Program-made: the position numbers and the translations under genes | The notes under the pieces: generated by a model | Told to the model about the DNA's origin: nothing | Database searches by the model: none | Seen by the model: only the letters and a program-made list of their open reading frames with translations | From: a cyanobacterium PCC 7702 | GTDB taxonomy: Bacteria > Cyanobacteriota > Cyanobacteriia > Cyanobacteriales > Nostocaceae | Length of the DNA: 64,000 nucleotides | Direction of reading: 5' to 3' | Assembly (NCBI GenBank): GCA_000332255.1 | Contig: KB235926.1 | Location: forward strand, 2,739,777 to 2,803,776 | In this document: positions 8,459-16,879 of the stretch, piece by piece | Layout: every line of letters begins with the position of its first letter | How positions within the stretch are numbered: position 1 is the first letter of the stretch

Positions 8459-9649
8459 ATGAAAAATTTTTCCTCTCGCATGGAGGCGGTACAATCGCCT
8501 ATTATTCCGATGGTGTCAGAACTAATTCAAAATTTTCCTGATACCATTTCTTTGGGACAAGGTGTTGTTTGGTATCCTCCACCACCAGAAGCTGTGGAAC
8601 TTTTAGCAAAATTCCTTGCTGAGCCAACAAATCATCTCTACAAGGCTGTGGAAGGAATTCCCCCTCTATTAAAAACATTAGCAAGGAAATTGCAAAGTTT
8701 TAATGGTATAGAAATTAACCAAGACAACTGCATTGTTGTTACTGCAGGTAGCAATATGGGGTTTATGAACGCCATTCTCGCTATCACCTCGGTGGGAGAT
8801 GAAATCATTTTGAACGTGCCGTACTATTTTAACCACGAAATGGCGATTACAATGGCAGGGTGTCGTCCCGTATTGGTGGAAACGGATGAACGCCACCAAC
8901 TTTGTCCTGATGCGATCGCTCGAGCAATTACCGCCAAAACACGAGCGGTAGTGACAATTTCGCCAAATAATCCCACCGGAGCTGTATACTCAGAATCAGC
9001 TTTGCGTCAAGTGAGTGAAATTTGTCGCGATCGCGGTATCTACCACATCAGCGATGAAGCTTACGAACACTTTACCTACAACGGTGTCAAGCACATCTCT
9101 CCAGGTGCGTTTACAGGTAGCACCAAATACACTATTTCCCTCTATAGCCTTTCGAAAGCATACGGTTTCGCTAGCTGGCGCATTGGCTATATGGTAATAC
9201 CAAAGCATCTATTGGTTGCTGTGAAAAAAGTCCAAGACACAATTTTAATTTGTCCACCTGTAGTTTCTCAGTATGCAGCTTTGGGTGCTCTACAAACCAA
9301 AGCAGATTATTTAAGCAAAAATATTCAAGCGATCGCCCAGGTGCGAGAATTATTTCTTGAGTCTCTCAAAGATTTGGAAGGTCTATGTACCATTACCCCC
9401 ACCAATGGTGCTTTTTACTTTTTTCTTAAGGTTAATACTCAAATGCATTCCTTCGAGCTAGTGAAAAGATTGATTCAAGAATATCGAGTTGCAGTTATTC
9501 CAGGTACAACCTTTGGTATGAATAACGGATGTTATTTACGCCTAGCATACGGTGCATTGCAACTAGATACAGCAAAAGAGGGAATCCAAAGATTGGTGAA
9601 GGGTTTAAAAAATATTGCCCAGTCAAAGGCAAATGGGGATAATAAGTAG
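8459..9649 (+). CDS. class I/II pyridoxal-phosphate aminotransferase
   Basis: A 396-residue fold-type I aminotransferase. Visible landmarks are the N-terminal substrate loop ISLGQGVVWYPPP, the cofactor-contacting NNPTGAVYS, SDEAYEHFTY (the Asp that binds the pyridine nitrogen and the Tyr that contacts O3'), and the Schiff-base lysine in SLSKAYGFASWRIGYM. Arg near the C-terminus (YLRLAYG) binds the substrate carboxylate. It is closest in form to aspartate/aromatic aminotransferases of cyanobacteria, but the amino-acid specificity cannot be told from sequence. The ATG at 8459 has no strong Shine-Dalgarno; a downstream ATG at residue 8 is a possible alternative. Confidence 0.92.
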   Translation: MKNFSSRMEAVQSPIIPMVSELIQNFPDTISLGQGVVWYPPPPEAVELLAKFLAEPTNHLYKAVEGIPPLLKTLARKLQSFNGIEINQDNCIVVTAGSNMGFMNAILAITSVGDEIILNVPYYFNHEMAITMAGCRPVLVETDERHQLCPDAIARAITAKTRAVVTISPNNPTGAVYSESALRQVSEICRDRGIYHISDEAYEHFTYNGVKHISPGAFTGSTKYTISLYSLSKAYGFASWRIGYMVIPKHLLVAVKKVQDTILICPPVVSQYAALGALQTKADYLSKNIQAIAQVRELFLESLKDLEGLCTITPTNGAFYFFLKVNTQMHSFELVKRLIQEYRVAVIPGTTFGMNNGCYLRLAYGALQLDTAKEGIQRLVKGLKNIAQSKANGDNK

Positions 9650-9779
9650 TTGGAATTTCCTGAAAGCAGCCACAAATAAGTAAATCTCTCTATAGAGACT
9701 TGCTAGCATCAACATTTCAATATAAATTTTATATATAATTTACCTCGCCTATCTAAATTACCAATTTCTAACTACATCA

Positions 9780-10220
9780 ATGCCGATTGTTAATAAATTA
9801 ATTGAAATAGAAACTAATCAAGGAATAAATATTCATAACATTACTCCCCAAATTGAGGCACTGATTTCTTCAACGCCCATTCAAAATGGTCAAATATTGT
9901 TGTTCTCTCGTCATACAACAACAGCCTTTGCTATTAATGAAAATGAAACAAGATTATTAGAAGACATCAAAAATTTTTTGCAGAAATTAGCTCCTGAATC
10001 AGAACAGTACTTGCATAATGACTTGCATTTAAGACCAAATATTCCAGCAGACGAACCTAGAAATGCTCATTCTCATCTGATGGCAATGATGTTGAATAAT
10101 AGCGAAATAATTCCTATTGTTGATGGCAAATTAGCATTAGGAGTCTATCAATCCATATTATTTTTCGAATTAGATGGACCGCGGAAAAGAATTATATGTT
10201 GTCAAATTTCTGGAGAATGA
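9780..10220 (+). CDS. YjbQ family protein (UPF0047)
   Basis: This 146-residue protein carries the family core: SRHTTTAFAINENE, then HNDLHLRPN, and NAHSHLMAMMLN followed by the LALGVYQSILFFELDGPRKR C-terminal strand. Those conserved His and Glu residues make the active-site pocket. Members form trimers, and E. coli YjbQ shows weak thiamine-phosphate synthase activity, though the physiological role is unsettled. The gene lies 130 bases after the aminotransferase on the same strand and convergent with the oxidoreductase at 10231, only 10 bases away. Confidence 0.93.
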   Translation: MPIVNKLIEIETNQGINIHNITPQIEALISSTPIQNGQILLFSRHTTTAFAINENETRLLEDIKNFLQKLAPESEQYLHNDLHLRPNIPADEPRNAHSHLMAMMLNNSEIIPIVDGKLALGVYQSILFFELDGPRKRIICCQISGE

Positions 10221-10230
10221 TAAAAAGAAA

Positions 10231-10908
10231 CTAATTTAACTTAAATTCTGTAAAGACAGGTTGACCAAATAACATGTTTTTGTCTACCGCCGACAAGATT
10301 TTATTATTAGCAGCATCAGAATTTAAGCAACGACAAACTAACTGAGCTACATCAGCACGATTAATCATACCAGCAACATTTACATTTTCAGTTAAAATTG
10401 CATTGCCAGTTGCTGTTTCTGACTGCAAGCCACCAGGACGAATAATAGTGTAGTTGAGTCCACTTGCTATTAAATGTTGTTCAGCTTTTTCTTTGTCAAT
10501 TAATACAGGACGCAATGCTTCTAGAATTTGTGGAGATAAAGCAATAACACTATTCCCGCAACCAATTGAAGATACTAAAATAAACTTTTGCACGCCTGCT
10601 TTAACAGCGACATCAATTAAATTTTTATTACCTATATAATCTGCTCTATTGTTATCTTGGGCTAAACCACCAATAGTGCTAACAACGGCGTAGATAGGCT
10701 CATCTCCTAACATTGCACGTTCAACATCATCTACATTCATAGCATCACCCAAAACAACCTTAATTCCCATTGCTTCTAGTTCAGGGCGAACTGCTTTTGT
10801 TCTGATCAGTGCTTTGACATTCATTTGTTGTTCTGTCAAGCATTTGGCAATTTCTCTACCAACGCCACGACTCGCTCCAGCTAGGAATATATAAGATGTT
10901 GCAATCAT
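10231..10908 (-). CDS. NmrA-like / atypical SDR NAD(P)-binding oxidoreductase
   Basis: From ATG 10908 the product has 225 residues and begins IFLAGASRGVGREIAKCL, the glycine-rich GxxGxxG NAD(P)-binding loop of a Rossmann fold. Later features are VVLGDAMNVDDV (adenine-binding acidic residue), ISTIGG-like VVSTIGGLAQ, and LNYTIIRPGGL, which marks atypical SDRs such as NmrA-like and NAD-dependent epimerase relatives lacking a clear YxxxK catalytic pair. The frame is open for 30 codons further upstream, but that extension is not family-like. Related cyanobacterial and plant proteins act in chlorophyll or quinone metabolism, but no substrate can be assigned. Confidence 0.85.
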   Translation of the reverse strand: MIATSYIFLAGASRGVGREIAKCLTEQQMNVKALIRTKAVRPELEAMGIKVVLGDAMNVDDVERAMLGDEPIYAVVSTIGGLAQDNNRADYIGNKNLIDVAVKAGVQKFILVSSIGCGNSVIALSPQILEALRPVLIDKEKAEQHLIASGLNYTIIRPGGLQSETATGNAILTENVNVAGMINRADVAQLVCRCLNSDAANNKILSAVDKNMLFGQPVFTEFKLN

Positions 10909-10998
10909 GAATTTTTTGGAAAGTAGATGATACGGGCAAACTCCTAATATTTTAAAGGAAACATGCAAACAGCTAAAAGAGTAAATCCATGGCAACAA

Positions 10999-11339
10999 GC
11001 TTTAGAACCTGTCTTGAATATGGAGTTCAGTGAGAATTTTACGATTTATTACGCTTTTATACTCGTGGTGAGGGATTTATCGCTTGTCCAGGACTAAAGT
11101 CCCGACTACAAACTTGTTAGTAGTAAGCGATTTATTCCTATAAAAAAGCTATATTAATATCGTTGCACATTAACTTTCGTTTATGAAATTTATTAAAAAT
11201 TCAGTAATCTTTACTTAATAGTTGTACTGAAATGAATAATTTTTACTGGGACAAATAGAGTAGTTATACCTATTCCAACAGTAGGAAGCAGCAGAGTAAA
11301 CAAAGATGCGACCCTAGAAAATAACTTACTTTTTTAGGT
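10999..11339. other. spacer holding a palindromic element
   Basis: No gene was seen. At 11091-11102 there is the perfect palindrome GGACTAAAGTCC, flanked by arms containing ATCGCTT and AAGCGAT about 60 bases apart. The layout of a palindrome inside longer inverted arms resembles the small folded repeats dispersed in cyanobacterial genomes. Promoter elements for the divergent genes should also be here. Confidence 0.45.
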
Positions 11340-11720
11340 ATGGGTATGGCTAAAAAAAGTCGAGAAAACTTTGCTAGCGATATTCGACTTGCAGCAACCT
11401 CAAAAATCTGGGGAACGACGCTGGGAATTTTAGCTATTTGCATTCCACTTTCTGCTACTACGAGAAGTGGTCCTCTTCTACCTTTAGCCGCCTTGACAGC
11501 AGCAGCAGTGGGGACAATAGCTGTATGGCATCACGAGGATAAAAAATTAAAACCCAAGCATCTATCATCTCAAAAATTACAACATCTAGAGCAAAGAATT
11601 GCGAATTTAGAAACAATTATTAGCAGTGATGACTGTGATTTACACAGAAAAATTAAATCCTTAGAATCTCGTGAATCTGCTGATTTTGTCCCAGAAAATC
11701 AACAGACAAAGATATTGTAA
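11340..11720 (+). CDS. conserved-looking small membrane protein with a C-terminal coiled coil
   Basis: The 126-residue product has a short basic N-terminus, two hydrophobic segments (about residues 29-45, WGTTLGILAICIPLSA, and 53-68), and a hydrophilic tail with heptad-like leucines (LQHLEQRIANLETII) suggesting a coiled coil. The first ATG (11340) and the one at 11346 are equally plausible, since neither has a good Shine-Dalgarno. The next gene on the strand, 96 bases on, is also a small two-helix membrane protein, so the two may work together. No function is known to me. Confidence 0.7.
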   Translation: MGMAKKSRENFASDIRLAATSKIWGTTLGILAICIPLSATTRSGPLLPLAALTAAAVGTIAVWHHEDKKLKPKHLSSQKLQHLEQRIANLETIISSDDCDLHRKIKSLESRESADFVPENQQTKIL

Positions 11721-11816
11721 AGTGATATTACAATTATTTCAAAACTGTTTAGAAATTGTCAAAATCTCAAACCTGGTTTTAACGTAGAACCTAAGGAGAT
11801 ACTGGAGGCAAATTAG

Positions 11817-12131
11817 ATGATGAATAACATTCAAAAATATCGGTTCGTCTGCACGCTGACCTTTGGTGATATTTACGGTCAAATAATTGTCTGGTTAATT
11901 ACAATTACTGTTAGTTTGGCATCAGCCCTAGCATTAATGGGTGCAAAACGGCCGGTTTATGCTTTAGCTGCTGTGGGACTAGTTATTTTGTTATCTTTAC
12001 CTTTTTTACTTTTTGCCTTTGTAACAACTTTGTTAAATCACATCGAACTTGCTCCCTTAGAACCGGGAACAACGATGGAACCGATTCCTGGCAATGTTTC
12101 GCAACAACAACCAGCAAAGGTAACTAACTAG
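11817..12131 (+). CDS. small two-helix membrane protein, unknown function
   Basis: A 104-residue protein with two strong hydrophobic segments (about residues 20-43, IIVWLITITVSLASALALMG, and 47-73, ending LLFAFVTTLLNH) and a proline/glutamine-rich hydrophilic C-terminus. An AAGGAG and a GGAGG lie within 25 bases upstream of the ATG, supporting translation. It follows the coiled-coil membrane protein on the same strand. No family is recognised. Confidence 0.75.
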   Translation: MMNNIQKYRFVCTLTFGDIYGQIIVWLITITVSLASALALMGAKRPVYALAAVGLVILLSLPFLLFAFVTTLLNHIELAPLEPGTTMEPIPGNVSQQQPAKVTN

Positions 12132-12526
12132 GAAAATCAATATCTTTTTATCATTCCTAGCGTTCCATACCCCGGGTTTTGTGGTTTTACCTGGGGATGA
12201 AAGCCAAGGAAGACTTTGGGGTGCGCAAGCCAAAAACAAGAATATATTTACATAAATTGCCCGAGAGGTAGCTGCAGACGGCAAATTGCCTTGCTGTTTG
12301 TCTGTACGAGAAAGGACGCTCCTCGAAAAGGCGATCGCGCAATTAAAGGACTTTCTTACTTTGTAAACTCACTTGGTGCGCTCATAGCTGTTGGGTAGCT
12401 GCAGAGGAAATCTCAGCTTTGGTAATGCTTGTCAGCTGAAATAAGGGACAAAAAACAGAAGCAGCGATCGCAAACTTACACGCATACTTACAATAGAACA
12501 GCGACCAAGGCGTTGTTGGGGGAATC
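12132..12526. other. spacer upstream of sdhA
   Basis: About 395 bases without a convincing gene. Frames in it are short and lack start signals. It includes a HIP1 site near 12330 and presumably the sdhA promoter; no clear promoter boxes were found. Confidence 0.5.
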
Positions 12527-14257
12527 ATGATGCTAGAACACGATGTCATAATTGTTGGGGGTGGCTTGGCTGGGTGTCGAGCAGCAGTGGAAATTGCCAG
12601 GACTAACCCAAGCTTGAACGTAGCTGTAGTTGCCAAAACCCATCCGATTCGTTCTCACTCCGTTGCTGCTCAAGGCGGTATTGCAGCAACATTAAAAAAC
12701 GTGGATTCCTCTGATAGTTGGGAAGCTCACGCTTTTGATACTGTCAAGGGTTCTGACTACTTAGCAGATCAGGATGCAGTCGAAATTCTCACCCGCGAAG
12801 CTCCGGATGTAGTCATTGACTTAGAGCACATGGGCGTTTTATTCTCGCGTTTGAGCGATGGTCGTATTGCCCAACGTGCTTTTGGGGGTCATTCTCACAA
12901 TCGTACCTGCTACGCTGCGGATAAGACAGGTCACGCCATTTTGCATGAATTGGTAAATAACTTACGGCGATACGGGGTGCAAATTTATCAAGAGTGGTAC
13001 GTCATGCGCTTGATTTTAGAAGACGGACAAGCTAAGGGAGTGGTGATGTACCGTATCTTAGACGGTCGATTAGAGGTAGTACGTGCCAAAGCGGTGATGT
13101 TTGCTACTGGTGGCTACGGAAGAGTATACAACACTACCTCAAATGATTATGCTTCCACCGGTGATGGATTAGCGATGACCGCACTTGCTGGCTTACCTTT
13201 AGAGGATATGGAATTTGTGCAATTTCACCCTACTGGTTTGTATCCGGTGGGAGTATTGATTTCCGAGGCCGTGCGTGGAGAAGGGGCGTATCTGATTAAC
13301 AGCGATGGAGAACGCTTTATGGCCAGGTATGCTCCCAGTCGCATGGAATTAGCTCCGCGCGATATTACTTCACGGGCGATCGCCTACGAAATTCGAGCTG
13401 GACGCGGTATCAATCCAGATGGTAGTGCTGGAGGTCCTTTTGTGCATCTGGATTTGCGTCATCTCGGTAAAGAAAAAATTATGAGCCGCATTCCCTTTTG
13501 TTGGGAAGAAGCGCATCGCCTTGTGGGTGTTGACGCCATTACCGAACCGATACCCGTTCGCCCCACCATTCATTATTGCATGGGTGGTATTCCAGTTAAC
13601 ACCAACGGTCAAGTCCGTAGTAGCGGTGAAAATTTCGTGGAAGGATTCTTTGCGGCCGGAGAAACTGCCTGTGTTTCCGTACACGGGGCCAATCGTCTCG
13701 GTAGCAATTCTTTATTAGAATGCGTGGTTTACGGACGCAGGACCGGAGCGGCGATCGCCCAATATGTCCAAGACCGTAAATTCCCAACTGTCGACGAACA
13801 ACTGTACCTGCGCCAAGCCCAGCAAAAACTGCAATCGTTATTAGACCAAGGCGGAAAGTACCGCATCAACCAAGTTCGTCAGGCATTCCAAGATACCATG
13901 ACCGAATATTGTGGCGTTTTCCGCACCGAAGAATTAATGCGTCAAGGATGGGAAAAATTACAACAGTTACAACAACAATATACAGAAATTTACTTAGATG
14001 ACAAAGGTAGTTGCTGGAATACGGAAATCTTAGAAGCACTAGAGCTGGAAAATTTAATAGTAGTAGGACAAATGATTTTGTCGTCAGCTTTAAATCGACA
14101 AGAAAGTCGAGGCGCCCATTTTCGTGAGGATTACCCCGAGCGAGATGACGTCAACTTCCTCAAACACACAATGGCTTATTATTCACCAGCAGGAATCGAC
14201 ATTCAGTATCGTCCAGTAACCATTACCATGTTTCAACCTCAGGAGAGAAAATATTAG
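12527..14257 (+). CDS. sdhA: succinate dehydrogenase / fumarate reductase flavoprotein subunit
   Basis: This 576-residue flavoprotein oxidises succinate to fumarate at the membrane and feeds the plastoquinone pool shared with photosynthesis. The FAD-binding Rossmann motif is [15 protein letters not shown] at the N-terminus; [13 protein letters not shown] carries the FAD-binding region, [14 protein letters not shown] and the catalytic-site residues near [13 protein letters not shown] and HPTGLYP are all conserved, and [18 protein letters not shown] is the C-terminal FAD signature. The length and C-terminal domain are normal for cyanobacterial SdhA. No sdhB or membrane anchor gene is adjacent, which is usual in cyanobacteria, where the sdh genes are scattered. 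An ATGATG doublet starts the gene behind GGGGG. Confidence 0.95.
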   Translation: MMLEHDVIIVGGGLAGCRAAVEIARTNPSLNVAVVAKTHPIRSHSVAAQGGIAATLKNVDSSDSWEAHAFDTVKGSDYLADQDAVEILTREAPDVVIDLEHMGVLFSRLSDGRIAQRAFGGHSHNRTCYAADKTGHAILHELVNNLRRYGVQIYQEWYVMRLILEDGQAKGVVMYRILDGRLEVVRAKAVMFATGGYGRVYNTTSNDYASTGDGLAMTALAGLPLEDMEFVQFHPTGLYPVGVLISEAVRGEGAYLINSDGERFMARYAPSRMELAPRDITSRAIAYEIRAGRGINPDGSAGGPFVHLDLRHLGKEKIMSRIPFCWEEAHRLVGVDAITEPIPVRPTIHYCMGGIPVNTNGQVRSSGENFVEGFFAAGETACVSVHGANRLGSNSLLECVVYGRRTGAAIAQYVQDRKFPTVDEQLYLRQAQQKLQSLLDQGGKYRINQVRQAFQDTMTEYCGVFRTEELMRQGWEKLQQLQQQYTEIYLDDKGSCWNTEILEALELENLIVVGQMILSSALNRQESRGAHFREDYPERDDVNFLKHTMAYYSPAGIDIQYRPVTITMFQPQERKY

Positions 14258-14343
14258 CCGGGTTTTGGAGATGGAGCGAGCCACCATCTCCTGTCTCCCT
14301 TGTCAAAGATTATCTTGGTAGCGAAACCACCACCACTAACGTC

Positions 14344-14583
14344 TTAGCTACTCTCCAGGGGTACTGATTCCTCCCCTGCTGGGGAAAGGTTAATGTTTTC
14401 GGATATTGGAAGACGCTCTCGAACTTTCCTGGAATTATTGCGCCGACGAGATGAAGGGTGAAGCGGAACTAACTTTGCGATGGGAATACCTCGATTGGCA
14501 AGGATGATTTCTTCCCCAAGTTCCACCCGTAACAGTAGCCACGGCAGATTGATTTTAGCCTGATGAATGTTTACGATTTCCAT
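14344..14583 (-). CDS. Phd/YefM-type antitoxin, orphan
   Basis: From ATG 14583 the product (79 residues) begins MEIVNIHQAKINLPWLLLRV followed by ELGEEIILANRGIPIAKLVPL, which is the Phd antitoxin DNA-binding fold with the GEEI-I-A-GxPIAxLVP signature. The C-terminal tail (RRRNNSRKVRERLPIS and beyond) is basic where the toxin-neutralising segment should lie. A toxin gene normally follows directly on the same strand, but only 86 bases separate it from the convergent sdhA, so none fits. It may act on an unlinked toxin, or be a leftover of a lost pair. Confidence 0.75.
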   Translation of the reverse strand: MEIVNIHQAKINLPWLLLRVELGEEIILANRGIPIAKLVPLHPSSRRRNNSRKVRERLPISENINLSPAGEESVPLESS

Positions 14584-14784
14584 TAGTTTTTCAGCCAAGT
14601 CCTTGAAACAGGCAGCCAATAATAAGGTATGAAAGACGATGTGTGCAAATTCCGCATCGCCTTATGCCTGATCCAAAGCAAGATAAGCTCAGTTTGTTTT
14701 GATTGTAATTACACTACTTTTCATAGCACACTCGAAACCACAAATCCAATTTCTAAACCTATTTACTAAAACTTCAGGCAGATG

Positions 14785-14790
14785 TATAAT
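14785..14790 (+). promoter_or_regulatory. -10 box for the riboswitch transcript
   Basis: A consensus TATAAT lies 11 bases before the first conserved riboswitch bases (14801). No good -35 is seen at the standard spacing. Confidence 0.5.
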
Positions 14791-14799
14791 TGCCTAGAA

Positions 14800-14970
14800 A
14801 AGAAGGGGAGTAGCTGCTGGCAAAAAGCAAAAGCCAGTACATCTGAATCAACATGCTGGCGATGAGCCTGGTTCAGATGACAAGTAAGCAAAAGAATTGC
14901 TGATTGGAAGCGAGACCTTCACTAAGTTCACACCCCAAAGTGTGGAGCTTGGTGAAGTCTTGCGGCCCTC
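14800..14970 (+). ncRNA. yybP-ykoY (manganese) riboswitch candidate
   Basis: The leader contains the hallmark GGGGAGTAGC (14805-14814), then CAACATGCTGG and GATGAGCCTGGTTC, then GCGAGACCTTCACT paired with a later GGTGAAGTCTTGC to form a long second leg. These are the conserved blocks, in the right order, of the yybP-ykoY RNA, whose two legs dock to bind Mn2+. It sits between a TATAAT box and the gene of a GDT1-family manganese exporter, which is one of the classical genes controlled by this RNA. Mn2+ binding would be expected to raise expression. The RNA family is recognised by eye; the pairing was not computed. Confidence 0.82.
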
Positions 14971-15017
14971 ATCAAGCCCACACCAAATAAAGAATGAGTG
15001 TTTAGGAGCTTGAGAGA

Positions 15018-15638
15018 GTGCTAACAGCTTTTACCGCCAGTTTATTACTAATCACAGTTTCGGAGTTAGGAGATAAAACTTTTTTTATCGCTGCGATTTT
15101 AGCAATGCAGCACTCGCGGCGTTTGGTGTTTGTAGGAGTAATAACAGCTTTGGCAGGAATGACAGTACTATCTGTCATGTTGGGACAAGCGGTATCCATA
15201 CTGCCAAAAGTTTATATTCACCACGCTGAGATTATTTTGTTTATTGCCTTTGGAATAAAATTACTGTATGAAGCCACTAAAATGCCTGCTCGCAGCTGTG
15301 ACACAGAAGCTGTAGAGGAGGCAAAAGACGCGGTTGCTAAGGCGCAAGAACACTTCAAAAAGGGCAAAACTTGCTGGGCAGTTATTTTAGAAGCTTTTTT
15401 ATTAACGTTTATGGCAGAGTGGGGCGATCGCACCCAAATAGCAACTATCGCCCTAGCAGCTGGGAATAACCCCGTGGGAGTAACCACAGGTGCGGTTTCC
15501 GGACACGCCGTCTGTGCAGCGATCGCGATCGCGAGCGGACGAATGCTAGCGGGGCGAATCTCTGAAAGAATGCTTACCTTCACAGGCGGCAGCTTGTTCA
15601 TTTTATTTGGTATTATTGCCGCCATAGAAGGAGCGTGA
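15018..15638 (+). CDS. mnx: GDT1/TMEM165-family (UPF0016) manganese exporter
   Basis: The 206-residue membrane protein has two homologous halves, each with the family signature E-x-G-D-(K/R)-T: SELGDKTFFIA near residue 17 and AEWGDRTQIATIAL near residue 133. About six transmembrane helices are evident, split by a charged central loop (EEAKDAVAKAQEHFKKG). Cyanobacterial members such as Synechocystis Mnx export Mn2+ from the cytoplasm into the thylakoid lumen or periplasm, protecting cells and supplying photosystem II. The start is GTG at 15018 with AGGAG at 15004-15008. The upstream manganese riboswitch strongly supports the substrate. Confidence 0.93.
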   Translation: MLTAFTASLLLITVSELGDKTFFIAAILAMQHSRRLVFVGVITALAGMTVLSVMLGQAVSILPKVYIHHAEIILFIAFGIKLLYEATKMPARSCDTEAVEEAKDAVAKAQEHFKKGKTCWAVILEAFLLTFMAEWGDRTQIATIALAAGNNPVGVTTGAVSGHAVCAAIAIASGRMLAGRISERMLTFTGGSLFILFGIIAAIEGA

Positions 15639-15661
15639 AAAATATAGCTAGATTTTAGTTT

Positions 15662-16525
15662 CTAAGGTGTTGGCGTGGAAGAAGCAGTCGGCGTGGGAGC
15701 AGCGACTTCAGTCTCCTTAGCCCTGTTGTTAATTTCGTCTTTATACTGAGGGGGTGCTAAAGTCGCAGCTTTGCTAAATAAAGGTTTTGCTTCCTGCAAC
15801 TTACCTTGCTCTTTTAAAACCATCGCTTTGGCTAAAACAGGGCGAAAATCATCAGGAGCACTTTTGATGGCTTGGTCGTAGGCAAGCATAGCTTGGGAAT
15901 AGCGCTTTTGGGAAGCGTGAAGGTTCCCTAACATTACCTGTACTGCGGTAGTATCTATACTACCCGGTTCAATTTTATTAGCTTGAGTCGCTTTTGCCAG
16001 CGTCTGTTGTAACAAACCTATAGCTGCTTCCGGACGTTTTTGATCCAGCAAAAGCCCTACCATACCTTGCAAAGCATTGAGGTCACCTGGTTTGGTTTCT
16101 AAAATAGAGCGATAAACTTGAGCAGCACCTTCCCTGTCACCTATTTGTTGCTTTGCTTGTGCAAGCAAAACAGCGTATTTGGTTTGTTCTGGATTGAGCT
16201 TGACTAACTTTTCAAGGGGTTCAATTATCCCCTGCATTTCACCCACGCCTAAACTTAGCAATTGCAAACGCGTCTCCAACAAACCTCGCAATGCAGTTTG
16301 ATTTTCTGGTTCTCGCTGTAAAACCTGTTCGTAACCGCGAGCAGCATCCTCCAATTTTGATTTTTGAGCAGCGGCAGAATTTTCCTTGCTGCTTGTCAAG
16401 TTTTGACGGGAGTATGGCGTATCATTATATGCGGCTATGATGGGAAACACAGATACTCCCACAAAACCCATCACCGCCAACACCAAAACAATATTAATTA
16501 ACCAACGATTACGTGACTGAGACAC
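15662..16525 (-). CDS. membrane-anchored TPR protein
   Basis: The 287-residue protein starts with a single N-terminal transmembrane segment (about residues 9-30, INIVLVLAVMGFVGVSVFPI) followed by about five tetratricopeptide repeats (roughly residues 60-265; for example RGYEQVLQREPENQTALRGL and DQAIKSAPDDFRPVLAKAM) and a Pro/Thr-rich tail. TPR arrays act as protein-docking scaffolds, and similar anchored TPR proteins in cyanobacteria assist photosystem assembly or cell-envelope processes, but no specific partner can be inferred. The start is GTG with AAGGA upstream. The gene is convergent with the manganese exporter, 23 bases apart. Confidence 0.85.
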   Translation of the reverse strand: MSQSRNRWLINIVLVLAVMGFVGVSVFPIIAAYNDTPYSRQNLTSSKENSAAAQKSKLEDAARGYEQVLQREPENQTALRGLLETRLQLLSLGVGEMQGIIEPLEKLVKLNPEQTKYAVLLAQAKQQIGDREGAAQVYRSILETKPGDLNALQGMVGLLLDQKRPEAAIGLLQQTLAKATQANKIEPGSIDTTAVQVMLGNLHASQKRYSQAMLAYDQAIKSAPDDFRPVLAKAMVLKEQGKLQEAKPLFSKAATLAPPQYKDEINNRAKETEVAAPTPTASSTPTP

Positions 16526-16879
16526 AAAACTATCCTTACAATTTAATGAAACTAGAGGAAAATTTGAAAAACTTTGCGGGATATTCTGGATGTTTTGTGA
16601 ATTTTATAACAAAAACTCATGGACGCTGCCAAAACAAATGATGAATTGATTAGAAACTGCCTAAATTGTAGCTACAGGATGCTTTCGAAACCGCTATAAA
16701 GGCGCTAAATTACACATTTAGTGTGTGTATGCAAAAAATAGCATCTTTCAGTATCATAACAGGGCAAACAGAAGTGGTTGTTCAGAAAGGAAATAGACTT
16801 TCATCAGCCGCACAAACTGCTTTCTAGTTGTTTTAGTCAAATCCCCCCATGGGATGTATCTCCGCTTGAAGGAGTTTTT
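16526..16879. other. spacer between the divergent TPR and basic-tail genes
   Basis: About 350 AT-rich bases that should hold both promoters. The frame of the downstream gene is open from 16778 but lacks a ribosome site there. No other structure was seen. Confidence 0.5.

Noticed and set aside
11091-11102. GGACTAAAGTCC palindrome considered as an operator
   Set aside because: It sits inside larger inverted arms like a dispersed repeat and not next to any promoter element, so an operator call is unsupported.
12197-12271. 24-codon basic ORF (MKAKEDFG...) behind CTGGGG
   Set aside because: Too short and without supporting conservation or a family match; probably chance.
15218-15625. 135-codon frame antisense to the manganese exporter
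   Set aside because: Antisense reading of a confirmed membrane-protein gene; no ribosome site or family match.
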